Numbered from the stretch's first letter, positions 41,487-51,229 are shown. The stretch: DNA of 64,000 nucleotides from Shewanella canadensis (GCF_003966225.1 NZ_RXNU01000016.1:1-64000), one strand, 5' to 3'. Made by a program: numbers and translations. Notes: a model not told the origin generated them from the letters alone.

Positions 41487-43897
41487 TTAAAAGTCCTTGT
41501 GAAAGTTTGAATAAAGGGGGATAGCATAAAGGTAAAGCCTATCCCCAACAGGAGCGTCAGTCCAAAGCTATGTATAGCCGGCGTACTGCTAAAAGCCAAT
41601 AGTCCAAAGGCTAAAATGGTTGAGGAGGCTGACATAAAGACCGCCATCATCACGCCTCGACTCTGCTGTTTCGATTCGGCAAAAAACAGGCTGTAATCGA
41701 CGCCGATCCCAAAGACGAGAATAAGGGCCAGAGCATGAAATAGTGTGAGAGGAGCCCCAATTAGCCCAAGCAGCGACAGTGTTAATACCGCTGACAGTGC
41801 CGGAACGGCGACCACGAAAGCGGCAAGTTTAATCCCGAAGCGAGTGCTGAAAATGAGAGCCGCTATTGCCATGGCTATGGCGAGGAGCCAGAGGGTTAAT
41901 TGACGGTACTGGCCCATGACGCCGGAGATCTCACCGACTTTATCCACCAACTGAACATAGGGCTGTTCGGTAAAAAAACTCTCCAGTTTGTCTATCTCGG
42001 TTATTCCGCCAAGCAACACGATAGCCCCGTATTGATCTTGCAAAGGTGTGGGCTTTATCCATAGTGGCTTAAACAGTTTCCCTGCATCGGAACTGATAAA
42101 GGATTCTGCATCGATATAGCTTCCCTTCGCCTTCTGATAAGCCTCTACTAAGTCTGAACTGAGGGAGTCATCGAGCCCGAGGCTTTCAAAAATCTTGGCT
42201 AAATGCTGTTGATAAATAAGCCCCTGCAGATGGTAATTACTCTCTTGTTTACTTTTGCTTGGAAGGTAGTTACTCAGGCTAAAAGCATTACCAATCAACC
42301 CCTCTTCTACTGCATTGTTTAGCTTTGGGGTGAGTATTTCCAGGCGCTGCAGTAACTGTTCCTCAGTCTCGCCTCTAACAAGCAAAAATTGATTATCGGT
42401 TCCGCCACTGAGGATGCTTCTGAGTTGCTGCTCCTCATTTAATACCGACTCAGGGCTCTGTTGAAGGTTGCGAATATCATCATCACTCGTTAACCGATGC
42501 AGGCCAAATGCTGCAAGGATGACTGAGATGAAAAGCAGAGCCATGCCTGTTTTTATATTTAAAAGCTGCGATATGGAATTTAATTTTTTCAGGTATGCCG
42601 CAGCCATAGTCAGGGGCTTTTCACCCGAAGGAAGCGGGCCTGCGGCTAGTAGCGGATAGGCTAGGCTTAAGGTGATATAGGCACCGAACAGACCCGCAGC
42701 GCAGAAAACGGCAACCTGTTGCATTCCCGGGAAGGGAGCGAGACCTATCCCGGAATAGGCCAATACACTGGTAAGTAGTGCCAGGCTGATCGCAGGAAAT
42801 ATCTGTTTAATTATGTCGTTGGCACTTTTTTCAGCTTGAGCCAGTCGCTCGCAATAAAAATGAAAATTATAGTCGATGGCGATGCCTATCAGGCTGGTAC
42901 CAAACACTAAGGTCAGCAGGTGAAGCTCTGAGAAGATAAGCAGTGTCATCACGACTGCAGATAGCAGGCTGGTGGTTATCGTCAATAACGCGATGCCCAG
43001 AGGCATGACGGAGCGAAAGGCGAGCCATACGAGTAAGCTCACGCCGATAAGTGAGGCAAGTCCCAGGGTGGAGACTTCACTCTTGGCGCTCTTAGTTGCG
43101 GCGCTGGCATGAAACAGGGCGCCGGCCTTGAGAAACGCGATCTGCTTGTTTTGAGACTCGACCGTCTCGAATGCCTCTTGTAGCACGGCCATCTGTAATT
43201 CTTGAGTGTTTGGATTAAAGGCGCTACCCACGCCTTTGGCCATCACTATCGCGGCCACCTTAGTCGGCGGGTTTGAGCTTTCGTCAGCTTCGGTGGGAGA
43301 CCATTGGCCCAGCAGTATTCCCTGCTGCACCTGTAATGTCTGTTTCGGTGCGAGAGCCCGCAGGTTGTCCGGATAGAGCAGTAGAGGGTCGTTAGCGATT
43401 AAGCTACTGTTAGCGTAGCCGAACGCATTATATAGCTGACTCTGAGCCTGCTCTATAAGCTCGCTTAACTTGCCCGATGAGAGGGCGGTTGCCTGAGCCT
43501 GAGTTAACAGATTAAATCTATGATTAAAATAGAAATGGTTCAGTGCCTGAGCCTGATTGATATCGGCACTTCTTATATCAACGAATGCGCCTCGATTGTC
43601 TGATGAAAGGCTCTCTATCAATGTTTGAGCCGCAGTAATGGCTTGGCTTTCATCTTCGGCGAGTAGGGCGATATAGACTGTGTTTGATAGCTGCTCTTCG
43701 ACCCGGGCGAGGGCGGTTTCGGTTAAGGGATCTTCCTGGATCTTTGGCAGCATAGCCAAAATATCACTTTGGATCTTAGCTCCGCCTTGCCAAAGCTGTA
43801 TGCCTGTTAACGTGGTTATGCATAGCAATAATACCCAGAGGGCAAATTTGAGCCTTGCCGGGTATTGACTCAGCCTGAGTGCCAATTTATCTATCAT
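41483..43897 (-). CDS. MMPL/RND family exporter of the aryl polyene operon
   Basis: An 804-aa inner-membrane protein with two repeats of six transmembrane segments. One large periplasmic loop follows TM1 (about 35-250) and a second follows TM7 (about 480-640). FGTSLIGIAIDYNFHFYCE and FGIGVDYSLFFAE carry the conserved D-Y pair (GxxxDY) of the MMPL proton relay. It occupies the ApeM position and is translationally coupled (ATGA) to both neighbours. It likely extracts the pigment lipid from the inner membrane. Confidence 0.88.
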   Translation of the reverse strand: MIDKLALRLSQYPARLKFALWVLLLCITTLTGIQLWQGGAKIQSDILAMLPKIQEDPLTETALARVEEQLSNTVYIALLAEDESQAITAAQTLIESLSSDNRGAFVDIRSADINQAQALNHFYFNHRFNLLTQAQATALSSGKLSELIEQAQSQLYNAFGYANSSLIANDPLLLYPDNLRALAPKQTLQVQQGILLGQWSPTEADESSNPPTKVAAIVMAKGVGSAFNPNTQELQMAVLQEAFETVESQNKQIAFLKAGALFHASAATKSAKSEVSTLGLASLIGVSLLVWLAFRSVMPLGIALLTITTSLLSAVVMTLLIFSELHLLTLVFGTSLIGIAIDYNFHFYCERLAQAEKSANDIIKQIFPAISLALLTSVLAYSGIGLAPFPGMQQVAVFCAAGLFGAYITLSLAYPLLAAGPLPSGEKPLTMAAAYLKKLNSISQLLNIKTGMALLFISVILAAFGLHRLTSDDDIRNLQQSPESVLNEEQQLRSILSGGTDNQFLLVRGETEEQLLQRLEILTPKLNNAVEEGLIGNAFSLSNYLPSKSKQESNYHLQGLIYQQHLAKIFESLGLDDSLSSDLVEAYQKAKGSYIDAESFISSDAGKLFKPLWIKPTPLQDQYGAIVLLGGITEIDKLESFFTEQPYVQLVDKVGEISGVMGQYRQLTLWLLAIAMAIAALIFSTRFGIKLAAFVVAVPALSAVLTLSLLGLIGAPLTLFHALALILVFGIGVDYSLFFAESKQQSRGVMMAVFMSASSTILAFGLLAFSSTPAIHSFGLTLLLGIGFTFMLSPFIQTFTRTFK

Positions 43898-44697
43898 GGA
43901 TAAGGTTCTGGCTTGGCTTCGGGCTGAACCTTAGGAGAATCCTCACCCTGCTTATCTGACAGCAAGAGTCGCTGCTCTTGCGAAAGTGGTGCCTTGCTTA
44001 TCTGCTCAAACTCAATTCTGCTACTGTCTCCATTGTCGCTGAGTAAGATCAGGGCCGATACTTGCTTATCGCCCTCTAACACCATTTGAGGGATAGCCTT
44101 GACGAGCAGAGGATCTTTGGGGATTAACCCTAGCTGCCAATGAGCGGGTTCACCTTCTTGTGGCTCGCTTCGAGTGTCGTCGGCTTTGAGGTACAGGTTA
44201 AAGTGCTCACTCAAGTCGCTCAAGTTACCACTAAGCAGTGCCGACAGTAACTTCGGCATGGTTTGCGCGATAGCTGCGGCTCCCTGATTGGAGCCTGCCT
44301 GGGATACCTGCCTTCTGCCCGCGCTATCTATCTGTATCAACTCCCCCTCTTTCAATATCAGGGTCGTTTCAAAGGGCTGAGTCTGTTGCCAAACTAAGCC
44401 GAGTCGATAATCAAAGATAAAGCGTCCATGGCTGATCAAGGGCTTCTTCAACACCTTGAGTGTTCGGTGTTGAGTAAAGCTTCCGCTAGCGTTCTCTCCT
44501 ATGATGAGCCGTTCGGCTAATGCCTGCAGCCGTTCATTGTCGGCTGATGATTTAAAAAGAGTGTCATAATTGGAAGATTGTGTCGCATGACAGTTAAATA
44601 TGCTCAGGTTCAACAGCAGGAGTAACCCAAAAACGCTTTTCCCTCGCAATAAACCTATTGCGAACCATGTGCTATAAGGCCTCTCGCGTGTCTTCAT
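43894..44697 (-). CDS. LolA-like outer-membrane carrier protein
   Basis: A 267-aa secreted protein with signal peptide core FGLLLLLNLSIFNCHA. The mature part matches LolA-like folds: ENASGSFTQHRTLKVLKKPL (lipid-binding face strand), GRFIFDYRLGLVWQQTQPF and a later beta half (SSRIEFEQIS). Such proteins in aryl polyene clusters are thought to carry the hydrophobic product across the periplasm. A Pro-rich tail (about 250-267) is extra. It overlaps both neighbours by 4 nt (ATGA) and fits the ApeL position. Confidence 0.87.
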   Translation of the reverse strand: MKTRERPYSTWFAIGLLRGKSVFGLLLLLNLSIFNCHATQSSNYDTLFKSSADNERLQALAERLIIGENASGSFTQHRTLKVLKKPLISHGRFIFDYRLGLVWQQTQPFETTLILKEGELIQIDSAGRRQVSQAGSNQGAAAIAQTMPKLLSALLSGNLSDLSEHFNLYLKADDTRSEPQEGEPAHWQLGLIPKDPLLVKAIPQMVLEGDKQVSALILLSDNGDSSRIEFEQISKAPLSQEQRLLLSDKQGEDSPKVQPEAKPEPYP

Positions 44698-45173
44698 CGG
44701 CTGTCTCCCTCAGATATTACCGGGTCTTGGGAGGCGTGCTTCTCTATCAGGTAGGCAATTTTTTCTCTGAAGATATCGGGCGTCACGAAGCAAAGCTCGT
44801 TAGTTTCAGTTTCAACGGCGGCTTGTATTGTGTAGCCCTTGGTGAGTCGCTGGTTAGTGGTGATATCTCTGACCTGATAGTTGATCTTGATACGATTCTC
44901 CCACTCGACGAGTGAGGCGATAACCTTAATCTTTTGCTCAAACGTGCTGGGTTGAACGTACTTTACCTGTAGATCGACGATAGGCCAGGAGTAACCCGAG
45001 GCTTGCATCTCCCGGTAACCGTATTGGATCTCATCTAATAGCTGACAACGCGCTATTTCAAAATAACGCAAATAGTTGCCATGCCAGGTGATCCCCATGG
45101 AGTCGACATCATGAAATGGGATCAGCATCTCTAACTCTGTGGTTAAGATGGCTTTTCCCGATAGCTTAGTCAT
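44694..45173 (-). CDS. apeK: Hotdog acyl-CoA/ACP thioesterase (4HBT type)
   Basis: A 159-aa thioesterase. PFHDVDSMGITWHGNYLRYFE (14-34; D and H of the DVDxxG..HxxYxxY motif) is the 4-hydroxybenzoyl-CoA thioesterase signature. VQPSTFEQKIKV and the late strand FVTPDIFREK complete the fold. In E. coli, ApeK is the thioesterase of the pathway. Start 45173 overlaps the ammonia-lyase stop (ATGA). The extension to 45188 adds five residues only. Confidence 0.87.
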   Translation of the reverse strand: MTKLSGKAILTTELEMLIPFHDVDSMGITWHGNYLRYFEIARCQLLDEIQYGYREMQASGYSWPIVDLQVKYVQPSTFEQKIKVIASLVEWENRIKINYQVRDITTNQRLTKGYTIQAAVETETNELCFVTPDIFREKIAYLIEKHASQDPVISEGDSR

Positions 45174-46732
45174 GAACACACTTCCCATAAACCATGCTGG
45201 ATCTTGTCTACGGTCTGCCTGAGGACGGATTCTAGCGGTCTATCCTCTGTCAGCAATTCAAAGTCTGCCTTAACTTGCTCCAGGGTCTTAGCGACGGATG
45301 GAGTCAGTGATGAGTGGCAAAGCTCCTCTTGTGAGATCCGTAAATTTATCCCTTGAGTCATGGCTAACAGCGCGGCCGCAGCAACCTGCTCCGTCAACTG
45401 GAGTACACGCATACAATCGCGAGCCGCTATCGTACCCATGCTGACTTTATCTTGGTTGTGACACTCTGTAGAGCGGGAGAATACACTGGCTGGCATGGTG
45501 TTTTTCAATGCTTCGGCTGTCCAGGCGGATACGCCTATCTGCACGGCTTTGAAACCATGGTTAATCGCGCGCCTTGCCCCTGTCGATGCCGATAAATTAG
45601 CGGGAAGGCCGTTATTGAACTTAGGATCCATCACCAGAGCCATCTGACGATCGATTAGATCGGCGATATTTGCCACAGTATTTTTCATCGAATCCATGAC
45701 AAAGGCGATGTGGCCACCATAGAAGTGACCGCCATGGAGAATATGCTCTCCTTCGGCGTCGACGATAGGGTTATCGTTGGCACTGTTTAACTCAGTTTCG
45801 ATAAACTGACGCATGAAAGGCAGTGCGTCCTGTAATACCCCGATAATGTGCGGTGCGCAGCGGATAGAGTATCTATCCTGGAGTCTATCTGAATTTCTTG
45901 GATGCTCATGATGATTGAGATCTTCGCGGATCCAGGCGGCTATCTGGTTTTGTCCCGGGTGAGGCTTAGCGGCGAACAAGATATCATCGAAGTGGTTGGA
46001 ATTCCCCTTCAGAGTCAGTGACGCCATCGCGGTGATGCGGCTCGCTAATCGACTAAGATACTGGGCTCTGTCATAGGCTAAACATGCCAGTGCCGTCATG
46101 ACGGCGGTGCCATTCATGAGGGCTAACCCCTCTTTCGGGCGCAGTCTTAACGGGGTGATGTTGAGCTTGGCATATACGTCGGAGGTGGGCTGACGCACAC
46201 CTTCATAGATGACATCACGCTCGCCCACGAGTACCGCGGCCAGATAGGAGAGTGGGGTCAGATCGCCACTGGCTCCCACAGAACCCTCTTCCGGGATCAC
46301 CGGAGTGATATTGAGGTTAAGTAAGGTTTCAATTCTCTGCAGTAGTTCGTAACTCACACCGGATTTACCGACGGCGAGCGAGCTTAGGCGGCAAGCCATC
46401 ACGGCGCGTGCCTGCATAGGGGAGAGTATTTCGCCTAAGCCACAGCCATGAAATCGAGTGAGATGCAGGGGGAGTTCATGGACCAGATCCAGACCCACAG
46501 TAACCGTGCAAGAGTCGCCATAGCCGGTTGTGACACCATAGACCACCCCCTCCTCGTTAAGCAGGCTATCGATAAAGTTAGCCCCCTTTTGAATATAGGT
46601 TTGATAATCGTGACTTTCTTTTAACTTTGCCTTGGCGCCTCTGGCTACCGCAACGACGTCTTCCAGGGATAAGGCCCTGTGACCAAAATGAACAATCATC
46701 TCGTTTGGGTTTGATTGATTAGTCTGAGTCAT
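45170..46732 (-). CDS. Aromatic amino acid ammonia-lyase (HAL/TAL family)
   Basis: A 520-aa MIO-type lyase. The cofactor-forming triad Ala154-Ser155-Gly156 lies in SVGASGDLTPLSYLA, catalytic Tyr65 in VVYGVTTGYGDS, and the C-terminal SRSTECHNQDKVS and helix bundle match the family. In the selectivity loop I read HLTRFHGCG (90-98): Arg93-Phe94-His95, neither the Leu-Ser-His of histidase nor the His-His of Rhodobacter tyrosine lyase as I remember them. In flexirubin-type pathways such an enzyme turns tyrosine into 4-coumarate, the starter; that is the likely role. It is adjacent (0-nt gap) to the glycosyltransferase-acyltransferase gene. Confidence 0.85.
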   Translation of the reverse strand: MTQTNQSNPNEMIVHFGHRALSLEDVVAVARGAKAKLKESHDYQTYIQKGANFIDSLLNEEGVVYGVTTGYGDSCTVTVGLDLVHELPLHLTRFHGCGLGEILSPMQARAVMACRLSSLAVGKSGVSYELLQRIETLLNLNITPVIPEEGSVGASGDLTPLSYLAAVLVGERDVIYEGVRQPTSDVYAKLNITPLRLRPKEGLALMNGTAVMTALACLAYDRAQYLSRLASRITAMASLTLKGNSNHFDDILFAAKPHPGQNQIAAWIREDLNHHEHPRNSDRLQDRYSIRCAPHIIGVLQDALPFMRQFIETELNSANDNPIVDAEGEHILHGGHFYGGHIAFVMDSMKNTVANIADLIDRQMALVMDPKFNNGLPANLSASTGARRAINHGFKAVQIGVSAWTAEALKNTMPASVFSRSTECHNQDKVSMGTIAARDCMRVLQLTEQVAAAALLAMTQGINLRISQEELCHSSLTPSVAKTLEQVKADFELLTEDRPLESVLRQTVDKIQHGLWEVCS

Positions 46733-48436
46733 CTATTTATCTGTCCTGTCTTTACCCTGAAAATTGGTTCGCTGGATCTCGCTGTCCTTACGCCAAAAAT
46801 CAAAAAAATTAAACCATTGCAGCGGTTCACGCCGCGCATAATATTCGAGTCGTGAGCTGTAGTTATTAACGGCGTCTTCGAGTCTCTGCATTCGGCCAGC
46901 TCTCGGGCCTTTCAGTGTATTCGAGAATGTTTCCAAGTGGACCCTGTAGCGCCCCTGCTCGCGAAGGCAAAACATCAGATATACGGGGCAATCGAGTAGC
47001 CCGGCAAGAATAAAAGGCCCCTGAGGGAAGGGAGCTTGTTTTCCCATGAAGGGGGCGTAGATCACCCGGCCTTGGGTGTTCGATGAGGTTCTATCCCCGG
47101 CGATAACGACCAACTCTCCCTCTTCAATCTTCTGCTGTAGCAACATCGAGGTTGTCGGGCCTAAGTCGGTGACCTGAATAAGGTTAAGAGAACTATCCGG
47201 GTTGAGTTGTTTTAAGACGCGATTAAAGTTTTCGGCATTTTCCGTTAATACCATGACGTTCACCTTGACTCGTTTCTGGTGAACGGAGATGGCGCGACAT
47301 AACTCAAGGTTCCCCAGGTGAGAGACCAGTAACACCGCCCCCTGACCTGCCGCAAGTTGATCGGCCAGAAGAGCGCGATTGGGAAAGTCCACCTGACTGA
47401 GTTGAATGCGATCGCACCATGCATCGATGCGATCTAAGGCCGCGTTACCGAAGGCAAGGAAGTGTTTGAGGCTTTGACGCCAGCCTACATTACCTTGTAG
47501 TTGTGGCTGGTTCGGATCATAGCTTTTTACCTGCTTCAGAAATGTGAGCGAGGCTTCTCTGGCGCTGCGACCCGTTAAGAAGAAATAGAAGATCACGGGG
47601 TACATGATGGCCCTGCATAGCCAGTGTCCGCCGAGTTTATAACTGGCAGCCAGTAATTTTATGCCCCAATAACTGCCGCGCTCGGCGACTCCGGACCAAT
47701 GAGTATCCCGGTTGTTCTTGATGAATCTCTGTGGCAGACGTTTTAGCATGCCGAAAAACAGTCGGGTGTGCATGCCTGAGATCCGCAGATTATCCCATAA
47801 TCCCTGAAAGTGGCTGATGCCATCTTCGGGATAGATCACTTGTGTCGGTAGATGGATAACCTCTGTGCCAGCCCAGTGCAGGCGAACTAAAACTTCAATA
47901 TCGAAGTCCATTCGCTCGCCTAAGGCCTGGCACAGGAAGAGCTTTTCGGTGGCGGCAAGCGGATAGACACGAAAGCCACACATGGAATCTTGTATATCGA
48001 AACTTAAGGTCTCAACCCAGACCCAGAAGTGGGTGAGATAGCGTGCGTAGAATCGACTCTTTGGCACAGAATCATCATATTGAGGCAGGCCGGAGATTAA
48101 GGCTTCGGGATTCGCCTCAGCCTTGGCTATCATGGCCGGGATATCATCTAAGTTATGCTGGCCATCGGCATCGACCTGAAGTGCATGGCTATAACCATCT
48201 TTATAGGCGGCTCGCAGTCCTGTGGTCACCGCGGCTCCTTTGCCACGGTTAAAGGGATGATGTAATAGCGTTACCCATGAATACTTATCGGCAAGAGAGA
48301 TTAACAGGTGCCGCGTTTCATCATTGCTGCCATCATCTACCAGGTAACAATGAAGATTGAGTTCAGCCAGTGATTCAAGGGTCTTCTCGATCGCAGCTTG
48401 ATGATTGAAGTTCGGAATGACCAATGCTAATTGCAT
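46733..48436 (-). CDS. Fused family 2 glycosyltransferase and HtrB-type acyltransferase
   Basis: A 567-aa two-domain enzyme. The first ~235 residues are a GT2: VIPNFNHQAAIEKTLESL, VDDGSNDET, FNRGKGAAVTTGL and the DxD-type VDADGQH. From about 270 a lysophospholipid/Kdo-lipid A-like acyltransferase follows with VSHLGNLELC (HxxxxE) and AGDRTSS. In aryl polyene clusters this fused protein (position of ApeJ) is thought to join pigment to its glycolipid anchor. It overlaps the apeI stop by 1 nt. Confidence 0.87.
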   Translation of the reverse strand: MQLALVIPNFNHQAAIEKTLESLAELNLHCYLVDDGSNDETRHLLISLADKYSWVTLLHHPFNRGKGAAVTTGLRAAYKDGYSHALQVDADGQHNLDDIPAMIAKAEANPEALISGLPQYDDSVPKSRFYARYLTHFWVWVETLSFDIQDSMCGFRVYPLAATEKLFLCQALGERMDFDIEVLVRLHWAGTEVIHLPTQVIYPEDGISHFQGLWDNLRISGMHTRLFFGMLKRLPQRFIKNNRDTHWSGVAERGSYWGIKLLAASYKLGGHWLCRAIMYPVIFYFFLTGRSAREASLTFLKQVKSYDPNQPQLQGNVGWRQSLKHFLAFGNAALDRIDAWCDRIQLSQVDFPNRALLADQLAAGQGAVLLVSHLGNLELCRAISVHQKRVKVNVMVLTENAENFNRVLKQLNPDSSLNLIQVTDLGPTTSMLLQQKIEEGELVVIAGDRTSSNTQGRVIYAPFMGKQAPFPQGPFILAGLLDCPVYLMFCLREQGRYRVHLETFSNTLKGPRAGRMQRLEDAVNNYSSRLEYYARREPLQWFNFFDFWRKDSEIQRTNFQGKDRTDK

Positions 48437-48813
48437 CAGCTGGCCTCTGTATCGGCTACGGCTGGGGAACCAAGCAAGATCCGACCCGACGCGAAGCGCT
48501 TTTCATCATCAAAATAGCTAAAGAGTAATTTTGTTTTACTGCTGTTTTGAGAGATTTTCAGGTTGACCTCTGAGTTTGGCAGCATTAATTGCTGAAACTT
48601 GAGCACCTCTAAGCTGGCAACATCAACAGGATAGTTGAAATGCTCACACCCCATACGAATCGCCCAGTCTAACTGAGTCACCCCCGGCAGTACGGCTTGT
48701 TCGGGAAAGTGGCCGTCAAAAAATGGTAAGTCAGCGTCGATGAATATGCGCCATTCTACGGCTTCGCCTTGAATGTCTGTCGAGATGACTCTGGGCAGCT
48801 TGGATTTAATCAT
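48436..48813 (-). CDS. apeI: 3-hydroxyacyl-ACP dehydratase, FabZ-like
   Basis: A 125-aa hotdog dehydratase. FFDGHFPEQAVLPGVTQLDW (33-52) carries the catalytic His of the FxGHFP motif. In the E. coli pathway ApeI pairs with ApeP. The small size equals a bare FabZ fold. It overlaps apeH by 8 nt, consistent with translational coupling. Confidence 0.87.
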   Translation of the reverse strand: MIKSKLPRVISTDIQGEAVEWRIFIDADLPFFDGHFPEQAVLPGVTQLDWAIRMGCEHFNYPVDVASLEVLKFQQLMLPNSEVNLKISQNSSKTKLLFSYFDDEKRFASGRILLGSPAVADTEAS

Positions 48814-50170
48814 GTTCGAATAACTCAGATAATTGATTGGCTAGTCTTTTCCCCTGAGAATTTACGGGAACAATTTCGGGGTAACGCCATCGTCTGGGCA
48901 GGGTGACCCTTTCGAACTGAGTCAACAGATGCGCTTTAAACAGGTTATTCAGGCTGAGCTTTCCCTCGGCCTCTAACTGCTCTTTGCCCTGCTGAGATAA
49001 CTCAATGACGGCGCCAAGTTGGGTACGTGGCTGATCTAGGACAAGTAGCGCCGCCTGACTGATCAATGGATGGCTCTCTAACAGGGCCTCCATCTGCACC
49101 AGTGACAGCCGTTTCTCTTCGATTTTGACTACCCGGTCGAGTCGCCCCTGCAACTGGAACTCACCAGGCTTGAGAAGAGTAATTTTATCTTCGCATCTCA
49201 GCCATTCATCATTCTCAAGATAGGGTGATTTAAGCAGTAATGCGCCATCTTTATTATCTTGGCGGATCTCAATGCTGTCGAACACACGCCAAGGTTGATC
49301 TTGTTGAGTCTGTCTGCGGTAGGCTATTCCACCAGTTTCTGTGCTGCCGAATACTTCGATGGGCTGTCGTCCATAACAGTGGGTGATACCTTTGGCCGCC
49401 TCGAAATTAAGCGGTCCGCCTGAGCTGAATACCAGGCTTGGCGATCTTAACTGGCGTTCGTTATCCAATGATTCCGGAAGACGGGATAATTGAGCCGGGC
49501 TGCTGATCAAGCAAAGATTCGGGAATAAACTCGTGTAATAGGTCAGCGTTTCCGGGTATTCGACGATATTGCTCAGGAATGGACGGCTGGCCGCCAATGG
49601 CCACAGAATTTTAAACAGCAGTCCATAGATGTGTTGATGAGAAACGGTCGATATCACGCTGCAGTGCGGAAGATGCTTGGCGAAGGTATTCTCAAGGATG
49701 CTGACTTCGGCATCTAACTGCTCGAGTGTTTTACATACGGCTTTGGGGTGACCGCTACTGCCGGAAGTAAAGAGGATTAGCTTCCCGTAATTGTCACATT
49801 TTGGCCAGACGTTATTGGTTCCATGGAGGTCTTTCTTCAGCATGATGAAGGCTTTGCCTTCACATAGAGGCTGATCAGAGATGACCCCGTCGAACTCATG
49901 GGTTATCTCGCTCAAGGTCCCGGTTTGAGTGTTTGATGGCAGGATTATCTCTTTGCCCGCAAGCAGTGCGGCACATAATCCCACAGCAAACAGGTCGCTA
50001 CTTTCACATGCCAGTAACCAACGCTGTGATTGTGATTGGAGCAGTTGCTGGTGGACATTGGCAACTTGGCTCGTGAAGGCTGCACCGTTGACAATATCAT
50101 GGTGATTGAAGCTGATAAGTTGTTGGCTCGATGGCCCCTTGGATAACCAAGATTTTAATAACTCTGTCAT
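48806..50170 (-). CDS. apeH: Aryl acid:ACP ligase (AMP-binding)
   Basis: A 454-aa adenylate-forming enzyme that loads the aryl starter on the ACP. The P-loop is LFTSGSSGHPKAV, A5-like EVFGSTETGGIAYR, A7-like QGRLDRVVKIEEKRLSL. It lacks membrane segments. The start at 50170 gives an ATGA overlap with the upstream membrane gene; the frame open to 50185 begins with TTG and overlaps 19 nt. In E. coli ApeH uses 4-hydroxybenzoate; with an ammonia-lyase here, 4-coumarate is a possible starter. Confidence 0.88.
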   Translation of the reverse strand: MTELLKSWLSKGPSSQQLISFNHHDIVNGAAFTSQVANVHQQLLQSQSQRWLLACESSDLFAVGLCAALLAGKEIILPSNTQTGTLSEITHEFDGVISDQPLCEGKAFIMLKKDLHGTNNVWPKCDNYGKLILFTSGSSGHPKAVCKTLEQLDAEVSILENTFAKHLPHCSVISTVSHQHIYGLLFKILWPLAASRPFLSNIVEYPETLTYYTSLFPNLCLISSPAQLSRLPESLDNERQLRSPSLVFSSGGPLNFEAAKGITHCYGRQPIEVFGSTETGGIAYRRQTQQDQPWRVFDSIEIRQDNKDGALLLKSPYLENDEWLRCEDKITLLKPGEFQLQGRLDRVVKIEEKRLSLVQMEALLESHPLISQAALLVLDQPRTQLGAVIELSQQGKEQLEAEGKLSLNNLFKAHLLTQFERVTLPRRWRYPEIVPVNSQGKRLANQLSELFEHD

Positions 50171-50715
50171 GACTTTTTTAACCAAATAGTTCTATACAAC
50201 CACTCGCCACCAAGTAGCGAACCTATGAGCAGGTAAGCGATAAGTCCGTTATACAGCGTCCATATTTCCAAACTGGAATAGTTCGCGGTATAGAGGGCTA
50301 CGACACCATTGAAAATAAATAAGCCACACCAGATTAGCGTGACTTTTTGCAAATAAGGGATCGCTTCATCGGGAAGGTCGGGTTCTTTCAACCTGGCGAG
50401 TCGTTCAATCATACTCGGTCCCGATTTTAGCGAATAGCCGAACAAAAATAGCATGCTAAGGTTAATCACCACCGGATAGTAAAGTAACCAATCATGCCTC
50501 TTTGCGATAAAGCTCCCGGCCGTTAATCCTATGCCGACCAATACCGGCAGAACCATCGACTTTACCTGTTGTTTTTGTATCAGCAACCGCAGAATTAAAA
50601 AAAGGCAAAGTACCATGGCTATGGAGCCTGCCGGCAAATAGTTGAGTCCAAAATACACGGCGAAAGGATAGCCGAGTAATAAGAGACTGGTGACTATTTG
50701 TAAAAAAAAGCGCAT
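50167..50715 (-). CDS. COG4648-type membrane protein of the aryl polyene operon
   Basis: A 182-aa inner-membrane protein with about six hydrophobic segments (VTSLLLLGYPFAVYFGLNYL, GSIAMVLCLFLILRLLI, LIWCGLFIFNGVVALYTANY and others). The YLQKVTLIWCGLFIFNG segment is characteristic of the COG4648 group found only beside pigment/polyene genes. Function unknown. It fits the ApeG position, between the second ACP and the ligase, and overlaps both genes. Confidence 0.82.
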   Translation of the reverse strand: MRFFLQIVTSLLLLGYPFAVYFGLNYLPAGSIAMVLCLFLILRLLIQKQQVKSMVLPVLVGIGLTAGSFIAKRHDWLLYYPVVINLSMLFLFGYSLKSGPSMIERLARLKEPDLPDEAIPYLQKVTLIWCGLFIFNGVVALYTANYSSLEIWTLYNGLIAYLLIGSLLGGEWLYRTIWLKKS

Positions 50716-50963
50716 CAGCCTTTAGTCAGCCCTTCGATGGCGGTAACCACATCATCGACAGTTCGTACAGCTTTAAACTCTTCCGGCTTAATTTTCTTCC
50801 CTGTCATCTGCTGCAGCTTGATGACTAAGTCAACGGCATCGATGCTGTCCAGATCTAACTCTTGATAGAGAGATGCTTCAAGGGTGATATCTTCGGCTTC
50901 GATTTCAAACTCATCGACTAAGATCTGAGTCAAGGCTTCAAGAATTTGTTCACGACTTTGCAT
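50715..50963 (-). CDS. apeF: Acyl carrier protein
   Basis: An 82-aa ACP. The phosphopantetheine Ser lies in ELDLDSIDAVDLVIKLQQ (Ser about 38). ACP helix II and acidic surface are evident (EIEAEDITLEA). It is 8 nt downstream of a second ACP gene. The E. coli system also has two ACPs, ApeE and ApeF. Confidence 0.9.
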   Translation of the reverse strand: MQSREQILEALTQILVDEFEIEAEDITLEASLYQELDLDSIDAVDLVIKLQQMTGKKIKPEEFKAVRTVDDVVTAIEGLTKG

Positions 50964-50971
50964 AATGTCTC

Positions 50972-51226
50972 CTAAGCTCGCTGAGATTCAATAAAGCTAG
51001 CCAAGTTGGCCACGCTATAAAAATGTGCTTTAGTGGCTTCAGAGTTCGCTTCGATTTTTACATCGAATCGCTTTTTAATCGCTAGGCCTAGTTCCAGCGC
51101 ATCGATTGAGTCCAGCCCTAAGCCTTCTCCAAATAGTGCTGCATCAGTTTCAATATCATCGATGCTGACGTCTTCAAGATCTAAGCAATCTATGATTAAT
51201 TGTTTTATTTCGTTGTGTAAGCTCAT
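50972..51226 (-). CDS. apeE: Acyl carrier protein
   Basis: An 84-aa ACP with the attachment motif GEGLGLDSIDALELGLAIKK (Ser about 40). More divergent from housekeeping AcpP than is usual (VSIDDIETDAALFGEG). Assignment as ApeE rather than ApeF is by gene order. Confidence 0.9.
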   Translation of the reverse strand: MSLHNEIKQLIIDCLDLEDVSIDDIETDAALFGEGLGLDSIDALELGLAIKKRFDVKIEANSEATKAHFYSVANLASFIESQRA

Positions 51227-51229
51227 AAT

